A DNA stretch of 42,629 bases from contig NZ_FXBB01000024.1 of the NCBI RefSeq assembly GCF_900177735.1, positions 1 through 42,629 on the forward strand, given 5' to 3'. Source of the stretch: Dethiosulfovibrio salsuginis (GTDB lineage Bacteria > Synergistota > Synergistia > Synergistales > Dethiosulfovibrionaceae). The notes under the pieces were generated by a model, which had not been told where the DNA came from, made no database searches, and saw only the letters and a program-made list of their open reading frames with translations. Position numbers and translations under genes: made by a program. Position 1 is the stretch's first letter. Every line of letters begins with the position of its first letter. Positions 1 through 8,376 of this stretch are shown piece by piece.

Positions 1-441
1 CGCTGGACCTGATTCCACAGTCTCCGCTTTTATAGTCGGTTCGGATGCCGTGGACTCGGCCTTAACCGCCGTTTCCATTTCCGCCTGCCCTGGGACCTGT
101 GACTGTGGCTCTGCCGCAACCGGAGCTGGCTGAGCGGCCTCCGGCTTTGCCGAAGGTGCTACCTCGCCGCTTTGGACGGGGGCCTTTACCGGAGAGCCCG
201 TCTCTGCCGACTTGGGCTTTGTCGGTACCCCTTGGGGTTCCGTCGAGGGGTAGGCCCTTGGAACCACCCGATCCGGTTCTAAAGGATCGGTCTCAGCGGT
301 TATCTCGGAGACCAAGGGCTGATCCTTCTGAACCGCTGGGCCTGATCCTGCGGTCTCCGTTTTTATCGTTTGCTCCGATGCCGTGGACTCGGCTTTAACC
401 GCCGTTTCTATCGTCTCCATCTCTGCCTGCCCTGGGACCTG
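1..441 (-). repeat. Two in-frame repeats in the fliK coding sequence
   Basis: Bases 441-334 (36 codons) and 99-1 (33 codons) encode nearly the same peptide. It begins QVPGQAEMET, continues through AVKAESTAS, and ends GPA. The second copy lacks three codons (Ile-Glu-Thr). The nucleotide sequences are also close, so the duplication is fairly recent or is maintained by recombination. More copies may lie beyond the window edge. Confidence 0.85.
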
Positions 442-897
442 TTGCTCTGTGGCTACCGCTTTATGGATTACCGGCCCTAGCAGGGAGCTCAGCAGGTCGT
501 CGATCTGGGAGCTGGATATGTCCTCTACGTTTATCTCAGCGTTGCCGTCGGCTAAAGAGGCGTCGCTATCGCCTTCAGCGGTTCCTTCCACCTTTGAGGC
601 GACCATAGTTCTATCGCCGTCCTCTAATGGAGTGGCAAAGGAGGGCATTTTAAGACGTCCGCCTTTCGAGGCCGTGGAGAGAAGGTCTGAAAGCAGGGAC
701 GCCACCGTCTCCGGCCCCTCTTCAGGTCGAGTTTTTTGAGCTTCCTCTGGGACTTCCGCCTGTTGGGCAGAGGTGTTGTAAAGAAGGCTCTCGAAACGAC
801 CATGGCCCTCACCTTTTGCTTTCGGCGATGAGGGCACGATCCTTTCGGTTTCGTCTGCATTAGGTAAAGCAAAAAGCCTGTCCGCTCCGATGAGCAT
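1..897 (-). CDS. fliK: Flagellar hook-length control protein FliK, N-terminal part (runs off the window)
   Basis: An open frame of 299 codons starts at ATG 897, with GGTAGGTGG just upstream, and has no stop before the window edge. The product starts MLIGADRLF and is a low-complexity Ala/Glu/Pro/Ser/Thr-rich chain without predicted membrane segments. That is typical of the unstructured N-terminal ruler part of FliK; the diagnostic C-terminal domain would lie beyond base 1. FliK is a secreted molecular ruler that switches the flagellar export apparatus from hook to filament substrates. It sits directly downstream of the MotE/YlxF-like gene (stop at 919), the fliJ-ylxF-fliK order known from Bacillus. 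The identification rests on this position and composition, because the conserved domain is not visible. Two long internal repeats are present. Confidence 0.72.
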   Translation of the reverse strand, partial: MLIGADRLFALPNADETERIVPSSPKAKGEGHGRFESLLYNTSAQQAEVPEEAQKTRPEEGPETVASLLSDLLSTASKGGRLKMPSFATPLEDGDRTMVASKVEGTAEGDSDASLADGNAEINVEDISSSQIDDLLSSLLGPVIHKAVATEQQVPGQAEMETIETAVKAESTASEQTIKTETAGSGPAVQKDQPLVSEITAETDPLEPDRVVPRAYPSTEPQGVPTKPKSAETGSPVKAPVQSGEVAPSAKPEAAQPAPVAAEPQSQVPGQAEMETAVKAESTASEPTIKAETVESGPA

Positions 898-918
898 GGC
901 TGAACCACCTACCGTTCT

Positions 919-1578
919 CTATTTTGCCAGCTGTTCCGTCAGCCACGCTGCCTTGGTCGCGTCCATGCGTCCTAGGATTCCCGCTGCCTCGTCTTCCGGA
1001 AGGGATCTGAGCATCCTTACCGCCAGTTCAGGATTGAGGTTTTCCACTATCTTCGCCGCCCGCCTGGCGGATATTTCCTGATAGGTCCGCACCACTCGAT
1101 CGAAGATCTCCTGTTCGCTCTGAGAGAGCTCTTCGCCCGGGACCTCCGCCTCTTTGGCGGCCAGCTCTTCCTCCGCTTTAGCTATAGCAGACCCTCTTTC
1201 CATCAGGTCCGAGGAGAGCACCCCTAGCTTTGAGCTGAGCTCGTTGAGATCCACTTCCCGCTGGGCGAGGAGATCCTCCCACTGGCGAAGCTCGAAGATT
1301 CTCCGCTCCTCTACCGTCATGGTGTAGACCGGAGGTATGTCCAGAAGCTCTACGAGTTTTTCGCCTACGTAGGGGAGTTTAGGGGCCATGGAGAACACCA
1401 TAGGTCTGGCGTCCCAGATTCCGCTGAGGTGGAGTCCCGCCAGAGACGCAGGAAAGGCCATCAGGAGGAATAGCAGAAAAAGCCGTTTTCGACTCTTTTT
1501 GCTTTTTTCCTTTTCTTTTTTTATGGCAGCTTTATCCTCCGCCGGTGTTGTCGTCTCTTTATTTCGTTCCTCCGCCAC
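919..1578 (-). CDS. MotE/YlxF-like flagellar protein (membrane anchor, coiled coil, MgtE-N-like domain)
   Basis: The 219-residue protein has a Lys/Glu-rich cytoplasmic start and one membrane segment around residues 33-55 (LFLLFLLMAFPASLAG). A Glu/Leu-rich coiled coil follows at about 105-150. The C-terminal domain (about 160-219) has the RAAKIVENLNPELAVRML and DEAAGILGRMD motifs of the MgtE intracellular N-domain family. In flagellar operons this architecture is annotated as MotE, a chaperone-like partner of the stator protein MotC in rhizobia, and as YlxF in Bacillus between fliJ and fliK. A lytic transglycosylase gene precedes it by 11 bases and fliK follows by 21 bases. A role at the basal body or stator is inferred from this context. 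It is not a magnesium channel, as no transporter domain is present. Confidence 0.75.
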   Translation of the reverse strand: MAEERNKETTTPAEDKAAIKKEKEKSKKSRKRLFLLFLLMAFPASLAGLHLSGIWDARPMVFSMAPKLPYVGEKLVELLDIPPVYTMTVEERRIFELRQWEDLLAQREVDLNELSSKLGVLSSDLMERGSAIAKAEEELAAKEAEVPGEELSQSEQEIFDRVVRTYQEISARRAAKIVENLNPELAVRMLRSLPEDEAAGILGRMDATKAAWLTEQLAK

Positions 1579-1589
1579 CAGGTCCCCTC

Positions 1590-2192
1590 CTATCCGTTAT
1601 ACAGTTTCAAAACTTTTTTCACGTAGGCCTCTGTCTCTTTGAAGGGAGGTATGCCTCCGTATTTGTCGACCCGACCTGGACCTGCGTTGTAGGCGGCCAG
1701 GGTTTTCTCCAGGTCTCCTGAATATTTCTCGGACAGTTGGGCTAGGTACTTGACGCCACCTTCGACGTTCTGCACTGGGTCTTTAGGATCAACTGCGAGC
1801 ATCCTCGCGGTCCCGGGCATGAGCTGCATAAGTCCCATAGCGCCTTTTGGAGAGACTGCGTCGGGCCTCCAGGCGGATTCAACCGATATGACCGAACGGA
1901 CCAGTTTTTCGTCCACTCCATACCTGGAGGATATCTCCTCTATGGCCGAGTTTAGGTCGTTATCTCCCGGCGATAGCCTGCTTCTTAAGACACTGGCTTT
2001 GCCGGAGATAGGGACCTCCGGCTTTATCACAGAGGTAGCTGAGGTCTCCTTGGTTTTAGCGGCTTTCGCTAGTTCCTCTTCAAAGGTCTCTTTTGGGACA
2101 GAGGGGGTGCCGTATATCCGGCGATGGATGGAGGTGATTCGGTCCATAGCCTGTCTCATTCCGCTGAAATCCGGTCCGGTCATCCTTGTCAC
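1590..2192 (-). CDS. Lytic transglycosylase (SLT domain), flagellar operon
   Basis: The 200-residue protein has an N-terminal linker of about 85 residues and a C-terminal soluble-lytic-transglycosylase domain. The motif VISVESAW carries the catalytic Glu, followed by SPKGAMGLMQLMPGTA and, near the end, TLAAYNAGPGRV, all hallmarks of the goose-lysozyme-like SLT fold. Such enzymes cleave the MurNAc-GlcNAc bond to open peptidoglycan for the flagellar rod. No clear signal peptide is visible, so it may be exported by the flagellar system itself, as are the FlgJ-type enzymes; that is an inference. Its ATG overlaps the fliJ stop by 4 bases (ATGA), which suggests translational coupling. No flgJ is seen in the window, and this gene could fill that role. 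Confidence 0.85.
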   Translation of the reverse strand: MTRMTGPDFSGMRQAMDRITSIHRRIYGTPSVPKETFEEELAKAAKTKETSATSVIKPEVPISGKASVLRSRLSPGDNDLNSAIEEISSRYGVDEKLVRSVISVESAWRPDAVSPKGAMGLMQLMPGTARMLAVDPKDPVQNVEGGVKYLAQLSEKYSGDLEKTLAAYNAGPGRVDKYGGIPPFKETEAYVKKVLKLYNG

Positions 2193-2653
2193 TGGAGGTT
2201 CCCTCCTTCTCTGTTTTTACGGTCGTGGAGGATTCCCGCCATGTCGTCCACCACGATCTGATCCCGTCGATTCATTTCCTTTTCCCACTGGAGTATCATC
2301 TGCTCCAGGTACATTTCCACTTTGCGGACGTCTTTGTGTCTTTCCACCAAGATGGCCTCGACCTGATCTATCCTTTTTCTCAGGTGAAAGATCTCCACGA
2401 TGCCCTCTTTTATGTGGTCTTCCGTTCGGGATATGTCTTCGCTGCTGATGCGGAGTTCGTCTATGGTGACCTGTCCCTGGGCGACCTGGGAGAATCGGTC
2501 CATGTAGAGCTGTTTTTCGTCTCTCAGTTTTTTGAGTTTATCTATGAGGGCGTTTTCCTGGGCCCTTAGGTCGGCCATCTGCTTTTGAATCAGATCTCTG
2601 GCCATTTCTCGGGCCTTGAGGATCCGCCTGAACCGGCCTATCCTCTCCCTCAT
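2189..2653 (-). CDS. fliJ: Flagellar export chaperone FliJ
   Basis: The 154-residue, highly charged protein is almost entirely helical, with heptad-like Leu/Ile spacing and abundant Lys, Arg, Glu and Asp. Length and composition match FliJ, the coiled-coil stalk that enters the FliI hexamer and coordinates with FlhA during flagellar protein export. Sequence conservation in the family is low, so the call leans on its place immediately downstream of fliI (3-base gap) and on the coiled-coil pattern. Its stop overlaps the start of the downstream transglycosylase gene. Confidence 0.85.
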   Translation of the reverse strand: MRERIGRFRRILKAREMARDLIQKQMADLRAQENALIDKLKKLRDEKQLYMDRFSQVAQGQVTIDELRISSEDISRTEDHIKEGIVEIFHLRKRIDQVEAILVERHKDVRKVEMYLEQMILQWEKEMNRRDQIVVDDMAGILHDRKNREGGNLQ

Positions 2654-2656
2654 TGT

Positions 2657-3997
2657 CTAGGCCTTTTTCGTCGGTGCTATGGCCGAAAGCACCTTAGAGG
2701 ATTCGTCGAAAGAGGCACTTTCGTTCATCCCCTGCCTTAGAAAATCCTCCACCTGAGGGAGGTTATCCAGGGCCCAGTCCGCTTTTGGGTTGGAGCCTTT
2801 GTGGTAGGCCCCGATGGTGAGAAGGTCCTCGGTCTCGGCGTAACGGGCCAGCACCTCTCTGAGCCTTCCGGCCCCTTCGAGGTGACTCTTTTCAACTATA
2901 GAGGGCATTACCCTGCTGACGCTGTTGAGTATGTCTATGCAGGGGTAGAAGTTTCGAGCGGCTATCTTTCGGGATAGCACTACGTGGCCGTCGAGAATTC
3001 CTCTGACGGTGTCGGCGACAGGCTCGTTCATGTCGTCCCCTTCGACTAAAACGGTGTATATGCCGGTGATGCTGCCTCTGTAGCCCGCCCCCGCCCTCTC
3101 CAGCAGCCTTGGCAGTATGGCGAAGACCGAGGGGGTGTAGCCTCTGGTGGCAGGAGGCTCCCCTACCGCTAGGCCCACTTCCCTCTGGGCGTAGGCCACT
3201 CGAGTTACCGAGTCCATCATCAGGAGGACGTCTTTGCCCTGGTCTCTGAAGTATTCCGCCACCGCTGTGGCGGTGAAGGCCGCTTTTAACCTTACCAGAG
3301 GAGGCTGATCTGAGGTGGCTATAATTACTACCGATCTCTTTAAGCCCTCCGGGCCTAAATCCCTCTCGATGAACTCCCGAACCTCTCGGCCTCTTTCGCC
3401 TACCAGCCCTATGACGTTTATCTCCGCCTCGGTATTTCGGGCCATCATGCCGAGCAAGGTGCTTTTTCCAACTCCAGATCCGGCGAAAATTCCTATTCTC
3501 TGCCCTCTTCCTAATGTGAGAACTCCGTCAACCGCTTTGACCCCCACAGGCAGAGGCTCGGTGATGTTCTGTCTTTTGAGGGGGTGGGGAGGGGCGGCGT
3601 AGAGGGGGTAGAATTCGCTGGATCCCACCGGGCCTTTGTCGTCCATAGGGCGGCCCAGTCCGTCCAGGATGCGGCCTAAGAGGCCAGGACCGACGTTTAC
3701 CCCCAGAGGACGGCCCATAGAGACCACCTCACAGCCTGGACCTATGTCTCTGAGCTCCCCTAGAGGCATCAGGAGGACTCGGTCGTCCCTGAAGCCGACC
3801 ACCTCCGCCTCCAGGTTGTGCTTGCCCTTTCGGAACCTTATGTCACACAGGTCTCCGACCCGGACGTCTGGCCCTTTTGACTCTATGACCAGACCTACGA
3901 CTTTGGAGACCCGTCCGTTTATCCTGACGAAGTCTACCTGAGATATTCGAGAGTCCAGAGAGTCCCAGAGGGACCTGAAATCGGTGGCTTCATTCAC
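2657..3997 (-). CDS. fliI: Flagellum-specific ATPase FliI
   Basis: The 446-residue protein is a rotary-type ATPase related to the F1 beta subunit. The P-loop GIFAGSGVGKST lies at about residues 168-179, the GERGREV segment follows, and the Walker B strand VLLMMDSVTR comes next. The family signature PPATRGYTPSVF is also present. FliI forms the hexameric ATPase at the base of the flagellar type III export gate and unfolds or delivers substrates with FliH and FliJ. The start overlaps the 3' end of fliH by 8 bases. Length and all catalytic motifs are normal. Confidence 0.97.
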   Translation of the reverse strand: MNEATDFRSLWDSLDSRISQVDFVRINGRVSKVVGLVIESKGPDVRVGDLCDIRFRKGKHNLEAEVVGFRDDRVLLMPLGELRDIGPGCEVVSMGRPLGVNVGPGLLGRILDGLGRPMDDKGPVGSSEFYPLYAAPPHPLKRQNITEPLPVGVKAVDGVLTLGRGQRIGIFAGSGVGKSTLLGMMARNTEAEINVIGLVGERGREVREFIERDLGPEGLKRSVVIIATSDQPPLVRLKAAFTATAVAEYFRDQGKDVLLMMDSVTRVAYAQREVGLAVGEPPATRGYTPSVFAILPRLLERAGAGYRGSITGIYTVLVEGDDMNEPVADTVRGILDGHVVLSRKIAARNFYPCIDILNSVSRVMPSIVEKSHLEGAGRLREVLARYAETEDLLTIGAYHKGSNPKADWALDNLPQVEDFLRQGMNESASFDESSKVLSAIAPTKKA

Positions 3998-4853
3998 GGT
4001 TTTTTCCCTCCGTAAGGACCGCCTCTACCTCGGTGCTTATCTGCTCCAGCTGGGTTCGCCAGCGGGCGTCGTATATACCGAGGCCTGTCTCCACGATGCA
4101 GCTTCCTTTGTCCACTTCGTCGTCGGCCATGAACTCTATGTTTCTGACCCCTCTGACAAGCTCCCCGAAGTTGCCCCTCTGGGCCTCTATGGCGTCTAGG
4201 TCCTCGGGGTTGAGGTAGACCCTTATGTCCTCTTTTTCGCTGGCCCTGGAGAGGAGGTTTTTAAACAGCCTGAGGGCCGCCTCCTGATCGAAGGCGACCT
4301 CTCTGACCAGAAGACGGGAGAGCACTTTCTGCCAAAGCCTTATGAGCCTGTAGGGGTTGGCCGCCAGGAGCTGCTCCAGGTCCTTCTGGATCTGGTCGTG
4401 GACGGTGTTTAAGATCTCCACCGAGCCGGAGAGCTCTTTCTCCAGTTCCGCCCTGATCTCCGCCTCCAGTTCCGACCTTCCCAGCGTGAAGCCCTCTTCT
4501 TTTCCGGCGGCGAAGCCCTCGGCGTGGCCTTGTTCGACCGCCGCCTGTCTGTCTTTTTCCGATTGCTCCAAAAAGGCTTCCATCTGCTTTTTCTGGCTAT
4601 CCCTGTCCGCTTCCATTCGAGCTTCGATGTTCCCTATTCGAGACTGGGAGTCTTTAAGCTGCTTTTCCAGCTGAGCACAGGAGCTCTTCCATCGGTCTAA
4701 CTCCTGTCGGAGAAGGTCCTCCTGAGAGGGCTCCTGGAGCTCGTCTTCCGGGAGAAGTTCCTCCGGCGAGGGCTCCGGTGGGGCTCCTATACGGACGGCG
4801 TCGGTCAGCACCCTCGCCGCCCTTATGAGCCGTTGGCGTCCAAGATCAGACAA
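3990..4853 (-). CDS. fliH: Flagellar assembly protein FliH
   Basis: The 287-residue protein has an acidic N-terminus, a Gln/Glu/Lys-rich helical middle (about 50-150) and a C-terminal domain (about 160-280). That domain contains LLVREVAFDQEAAL, VYLNPEDLDAIE and a closing segment with GSCIVETGLGIYDAR. This is the FliH/YscL pattern related to the stalk subunits of V-type ATPases. FliH inhibits and positions FliI and links it to FliN at the C-ring. Its start overlaps the end of fliG by 8 bases and its end overlaps fliI by 8, so the three genes are likely translationally coupled. Confidence 0.92.
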   Translation of the reverse strand: MSDLGRQRLIRAARVLTDAVRIGAPPEPSPEELLPEDELQEPSQEDLLRQELDRWKSSCAQLEKQLKDSQSRIGNIEARMEADRDSQKKQMEAFLEQSEKDRQAAVEQGHAEGFAAGKEEGFTLGRSELEAEIRAELEKELSGSVEILNTVHDQIQKDLEQLLAANPYRLIRLWQKVLSRLLVREVAFDQEAALRLFKNLLSRASEKEDIRVYLNPEDLDAIEAQRGNFGELVRGVRNIEFMADDEVDKGSCIVETGLGIYDARWRTQLEQISTEVEAVLTEGKNRE

Positions 4854-5868
4854 TCAGCTCTTCCTCTCCGCCTCGGGCTATAACGATCTCTCCGGCGTCC
4901 TCCAGGGCACGGACGACGTTGACGATCTTCTGCTGAGCTTCCTCTACGTCCCGCACTCGAACGGGCCCCATGTACTGCATGTCTTCGGTGAGCATATCCG
5001 CCGCCCTCTGGGACATGTTTTTGGTGAATTTGGTCTTGAGGTCCTCGGTGGCCCCTTTGAGGGCCAGCCCAAGGTCTTTCATCTCCACCTCTCGAAGCAC
5101 CCTCTGGATGGAGCGGTCGTCCAGGCCGGAGATGTCCTCGAAGACGAACAGTCTCCGCTTGATCTCCTCCGCCAGCTCGGGGTCGTTTTCCTCGAGGTTT
5201 TCCATGATGTTTCTCTCGGTGCCTCGGTCCACCCGGTTGATGATCTCCACCACCGAGTCGATTCCGCCGGCCATGGTGAAGTCCTGGCCTATGACGGTGC
5301 TGAACTTTCTCTCCAGAACTCTTTCGACCTCTCTGAGCACCTCCGGGGTTATACGGTCCATCTTGGCTATACGCTTTGTGACCTCCGCCTGCATGGTGGC
5401 GGAGAGACGACCTATTACCGCCGAAGCCTGTTCAGGGGTAAGGTAAGAGAGTATCAGTGCGATGGTCTGAGGATGTTCTCCCTGGATAAAGCTTATGAGC
5501 TGCTGAGGATCGCTGTGCTTCATGAAGTCGAAAGGGCGAACCTGGAGGCTGGCGGTTATCCGGGACAGAAGGCTCTGGGCCCTCTCCGGCCCTAAGGCCT
5601 TCTCCAGAACCTCTCTGGCGTAGTCCACCCCTCCCTGGGCCATGTATTCCCTGGCGAGGATGAGCTCCTGGGCCTCTTTTAAGACCGCCATTCTCTGGTC
5701 CGACGATACCTTTCGGAGGTTGGCTATCTCCAGGGTCAGTATCTCTATGCTGGTCTCGTCGAGATGCTTATAGGACTGAGACGCCACCTCGTTTCCCAGG
5801 GTGACCATGAGGATGGCTCCTTTTTGTTTTCCCTTCATCTGCACTCTAGACGACGTGTCTTTGGCCAA
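4846..5868 (-). CDS. fliG: Flagellar motor switch protein FliG
   Basis: The 340-residue protein shows the three-part FliG layout. The N-terminal domain starts after a short basic leader (GAILMVTLGNEVASQ), and the middle domain has the EHPQTIALILSYL motif. The C-terminal domain carries the charged torque helix region (DDRSIQRVLREVEMKDLGLALKGA). FliG sits on the cytoplasmic face of the MS ring and transmits torque from the stators. The gene begins 17 bases after fliF and overlaps fliH. Nothing is missing. Confidence 0.96.
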   Translation of the reverse strand: MAKDTSSRVQMKGKQKGAILMVTLGNEVASQSYKHLDETSIEILTLEIANLRKVSSDQRMAVLKEAQELILAREYMAQGGVDYAREVLEKALGPERAQSLLSRITASLQVRPFDFMKHSDPQQLISFIQGEHPQTIALILSYLTPEQASAVIGRLSATMQAEVTKRIAKMDRITPEVLREVERVLERKFSTVIGQDFTMAGGIDSVVEIINRVDRGTERNIMENLEENDPELAEEIKRRLFVFEDISGLDDRSIQRVLREVEMKDLGLALKGATEDLKTKFTKNMSQRAADMLTEDMQYMGPVRVRDVEEAQQKIVNVVRALEDAGEIVIARGGEEELIV

Positions 5869-5884
5869 GTGAATCCCTCCTAGG

Positions 5885-7456
5885 CTAGTCTTCCACTATC
5901 CACTCCCGAACGAAGGCGGCAAATTCCTCCGGGTTGTTGAGAGCGTAGTTCCTGATCTGCTCCTCCAGCACCGCCATCTCCCCCTGTCCTTCAAGCATTC
6001 CAGGGGACGTGAGAAGGTCCTGAAGGCTGGGGACTTTGCCTGCGTCGTCGGTCTTTCTGGCGGCGTCCAGGAGACGCTGTTTTCGACGCTTTTGGTACCA
6101 CAGATAGGAGCCGATGCCTAAAAGGACCAGGAGTATTATGAGGACCGCCAGTATGACTATCATCCTCTGACGCTGCTCCGCCGCCAGCTGTTCCGCCATG
6201 CGGTCCGCCAGGGTGGTGGAGAACTTCATTGACTGGATGGCTATCTGGTCTCCTCTTTCGGCGCTGAAGCCTACCGCCGGAGCGACCAGAGCCCTTATGT
6301 CCTCAAGCTGTTCTGCGGTGAGATCTCCGTCCACCAGTACCGATGCGGTGAGCCGTCTGACCGACCCAGGTGTCTCTACGCTTTCCGATTCGTGGGTGGT
6401 TATCTCGTAGTTTGTGGTGGTCTCCGCTTTGTTGTACTCACCTGAGCCAGATCCGTTGGTGGCGATAGCGTAGCCCGGGATGTTGGTGGTGGTGCCTGGA
6501 GCTCCTCCCGCAGGGCCTCCGGTGCCTACGTAGCTTTCCTCCATGTTCTGCTGGCTTCTGATCACCCCTTTGCCCGTTGGGCCGGGGATGAACTGTTTGG
6601 AGGCGTTTCTCTTTTTGTCCAGATCGAGGTCCACTTTTATCCTGACGACGACGCTTCCTGGACCGAAGACCCGCTCCAGCATGGCTCGGACTTTCCGCTC
6701 CATCTCCCTTTCGTGCTGTCTCTCCAGCTCTCTTTGTACCGAGGAGACGGTTCTGGTGGTTCCGTCGGTGTATATGAACATATCGTCCTCTAACATGTCG
6801 GAGAGGACGTTTCCATCGGTGTCCACCACCGACACGTCGTCGGGGACGAGACCCTCTACGCTGTGGCTGACTAGGTGTACTATGGCCTTTATATGCTCCG
6901 GGTTTATGGAGGTGCCTTTTTTGAGCCTGATAAGCACCGAGGCGGTAGCGGGCTGTTGCTGCTCCAGAAAGAGCTGAGGCTGAGGGAGGACTATGTTGAC
7001 CCTGGCGTAGTCCACCGCGTCTATCTGGGTCACCGTCCTGGCAAGCTCTCCCTCCAGGGCCCGGACGTAGGCGATTTTCTGCTGAAATTCGCTCATGCCC
7101 ATTTTGGAGTCGTCGAAGAGCTCGTAGCCCTTTACCCCTCCTTTAGGGAGGCCTTCTCTGGCCAGTTCAAGCCTCACCTCGTAAACTCTGTCCTTAGGCA
7201 AGAGTATGGCGTTTGCCGCTGGGTCCAGCTTGTAGGGTATTTTGTTTTCCTTGAGGTAGGCGGCTATGGAGGCTTCGTCCCTTATCTCCAGGCCGGAGAA
7301 AAGGGGCTCCCAGCTTTCACTGCCCGATAGGGCCACTACCGCCACCAATCCCAAAAAGACAGCACCGGTGACCCCCACCAGAGTGAGCTTCTGCCACTTC
7401 AGGAGGGACGACCAAAACAGGGCTAACTTTTCTTTTGCGTCGGAAAAACGGTCCAT
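5885..7456 (-). CDS. fliF: Flagellar MS-ring protein FliF
   Basis: The 523-residue protein has a transmembrane helix near residues 25-46 (LTLVGVTGAVFLGLVAVV). Periplasmic ring-building motifs follow, including EGLPKGGVKGYELFDDS and an RVNIVLPQPQLF stretch. After a Gly/Thr-rich linker comes a second membrane helix around 435-457 (MIVILAVLIILLVLLG). The cytoplasmic tail ends NPEEFAAFVREWIVED, the acidic segment that binds FliG. FliF forms the inner-membrane ring on which the rest of the basal body assembles. It lies between fliE (9-base gap) and fliG. Confidence 0.97.
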   Translation of the reverse strand: MDRFSDAKEKLALFWSSLLKWQKLTLVGVTGAVFLGLVAVVALSGSESWEPLFSGLEIRDEASIAAYLKENKIPYKLDPAANAILLPKDRVYEVRLELAREGLPKGGVKGYELFDDSKMGMSEFQQKIAYVRALEGELARTVTQIDAVDYARVNIVLPQPQLFLEQQQPATASVLIRLKKGTSINPEHIKAIVHLVSHSVEGLVPDDVSVVDTDGNVLSDMLEDDMFIYTDGTTRTVSSVQRELERQHEREMERKVRAMLERVFGPGSVVVRIKVDLDLDKKRNASKQFIPGPTGKGVIRSQQNMEESYVGTGGPAGGAPGTTTNIPGYAIATNGSGSGEYNKAETTTNYEITTHESESVETPGSVRRLTASVLVDGDLTAEQLEDIRALVAPAVGFSAERGDQIAIQSMKFSTTLADRMAEQLAAEQRQRMIVILAVLIILLVLLGIGSYLWYQKRRKQRLLDAARKTDDAGKVPSLQDLLTSPGMLEGQGEMAVLEEQIRNYALNNPEEFAAFVREWIVED

Positions 7457-7465
7457 AGGGGAAAA

Positions 7466-7771
7466 CTAAACGGGCATCCGGCCAAGTTGCTGATAGGCGT
7501 CTACCAGCTTGTCTCGGACCTGGACCATAAGCCGGAAGGCCAGCTCAGCCTTCTGCACCGATCCGACGACTTCCGATACGTCGTCTACGTCTCCTAGAGC
7601 CAGTCTCTGAACCATAACGTCCGCCTCTATCTGCATGTCGTTTACCCCGATAACCGCTTCTTTGAGGACATCCTCAAAGGGCTTTACCGGGGCGGTTTTA
7701 TGCCTAACCTCTCGCCCCAGGTCAAACCCCTGAGCACCGACCTTAGCAAGATCTAATCTAACGCCATCCAA
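7466..7771 (-). CDS. fliE: Flagellar hook-basal body adaptor FliE
   Basis: The 101-residue protein has the FliE C-terminal helical core (DVMVQRLALGDVDDVSEVVGSV and AELAFRLMVQVRDKLVDAYQ). FliE joins the MS ring to the proximal rod. The start is TTG at 7771, chosen because GGAGGAG lies seven bases upstream; a nearby ATG is out of frame. This gene opens the fliE-F-G-H-I-J run. It is separated from flgB and flgC, its usual upstream neighbours, by about 3.7 kb holding an SSB-like gene, htpG, a transglycosylase and a mobile repeat. Confidence 0.9.
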   Translation of the reverse strand: MDGVRLDLAKVGAQGFDLGREVRHKTAPVKPFEDVLKEAVIGVNDMQIEADVMVQRLALGDVDDVSEVVGSVQKAELAFRLMVQVRDKLVDAYQQLGRMPV

Positions 7772-7872
7772 TTTAAAACTCCTCCGATCCTTGATCTGTC
7801 TGAGAGAAAGATATTACCGGGTTTTATTGTATCATGTCACCGATAAACGGTAGGTATATTGGTCCTAGGGAG

Positions 7873-7902
7873 ATTATATAGATACTGATCCTTTGGACTC
7901 AA
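7873..7902 (-). promoter_or_regulatory. Candidate sigma-70-type promoter for the fliE operon
   Basis: On the minus strand TTGAGT (7902-7897) is followed, after 18 bases, by a perfect TATAAT (7878-7873). It lies just past the terminator of the SSB-like gene and about 100 bases before the fliE start, the right place to restart transcription. No flagellar sigma-28 box was found. Confidence 0.45.
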
Positions 7903-7909
7903 AAGCGAA

Positions 7910-7935
7910 AATAGCCACCTCTTAGGGCGGCTATT
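7910..7935 (-). terminator. Rho-independent terminator after the SSB-like gene
   Basis: The arms AATAGCC and GGCTATT form a 7-bp stem, followed on the minus strand by TTTTCGCTTTT. It stands 20 bases past the stop of the SSB-like gene, so htpG and ssb-like transcripts probably end here and fliE needs its own promoter. Confidence 0.6.
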
Positions 7936-7954
7936 CCGTCTTTTGCTATGGGTT

Positions 7955-8260
7955 TTAGAGCTGATTCAGGATCTGAACTTTTTTAACCATGACGTAGGTC
8001 CGTCCGCTGCCCAAGGAGGACCTCAGTTCACCGGCTACCCATATGGGGGTGTTCTCCTCCTGCTTCTCCAGCCATTGGATGACCTCAGGATCAAAGGCCC
8101 TCATCCGAAGGAAATCTACTCTGTTGCTGCCATCCATGTCCCGATACTCTCTCTTAAGGGAGAACTCGGTGTACTTGCCTAAACGGTTCTCCCCGCAGGA
8201 ATCCCCTTTGATAAAGTGAAGAACCCCCGAAAGGTAGACGTCATTGACCAGTTTTTCCAT
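7955..8260 (-). CDS. Single-stranded-DNA-binding-like OB-fold protein
   Basis: The 101-residue protein has the beta-strand pattern of an SSB-type OB fold. It opens with VNDVYLSGVLHF, has SLKREYRD and a VDFLRMRAF strand in the middle, and ends with VAGELRSSLGSGRTYVMVKKVQIL, which resembles the strand of SSB that precedes the tail. It lacks the long glycine-rich linker and the acidic DDDIPF-type tip of a housekeeping SSB, so it would not recruit SSB partner proteins in the usual way. It may be an accessory or specialised ssDNA-binding protein. The ATG follows GAGGAGG at good distance. The family assignment comes from pattern recognition only. Confidence 0.6.
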   Translation of the reverse strand: MEKLVNDVYLSGVLHFIKGDSCGENRLGKYTEFSLKREYRDMDGSNRVDFLRMRAFDPEVIQWLEKQEENTPIWVAGELRSSLGSGRTYVMVKKVQILNQL

Positions 8261-8376
8261 CCTTTTTCCTCCTCAGCTATTCGTCATAGACTTACCGTCC
8301 TCCGCCTTTCGGCGCTCCATTCTCCTACCTACAAGATACCATATGTGCGGCGGTAAGAGCAAACAATGCCGCTATA

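Noticed and set aside
624..908. A 94-codon minus-strand frame that could be taken as the gene before the MotE-like gene's downstream neighbour
   Set aside because: It is out of frame with the longer open fliK reading frame starting at 897, which has repeats, a suitable composition and the expected operon position. The 94-codon product is Arg-rich and has no homologous look.
919..1578. Annotation as a magnesium transporter because of MgtE-N similarity
   Set aside because: Only the small cytoplasmic N-domain pattern is present; there is no CBS pair or transport domain, and the gene lies in a flagellar operon.
4825..5595. A 256-codon open frame on the plus strand
   Set aside because: It is antisense to fliG and fliH, whose protein motifs are unambiguous. 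No ribosome site or family match is present.
7840..7860. A sigma-28-like box (CCGATAAA) on the plus strand before fliE
   Set aside because: It points away from fliE and has no TAAA element at the proper distance.
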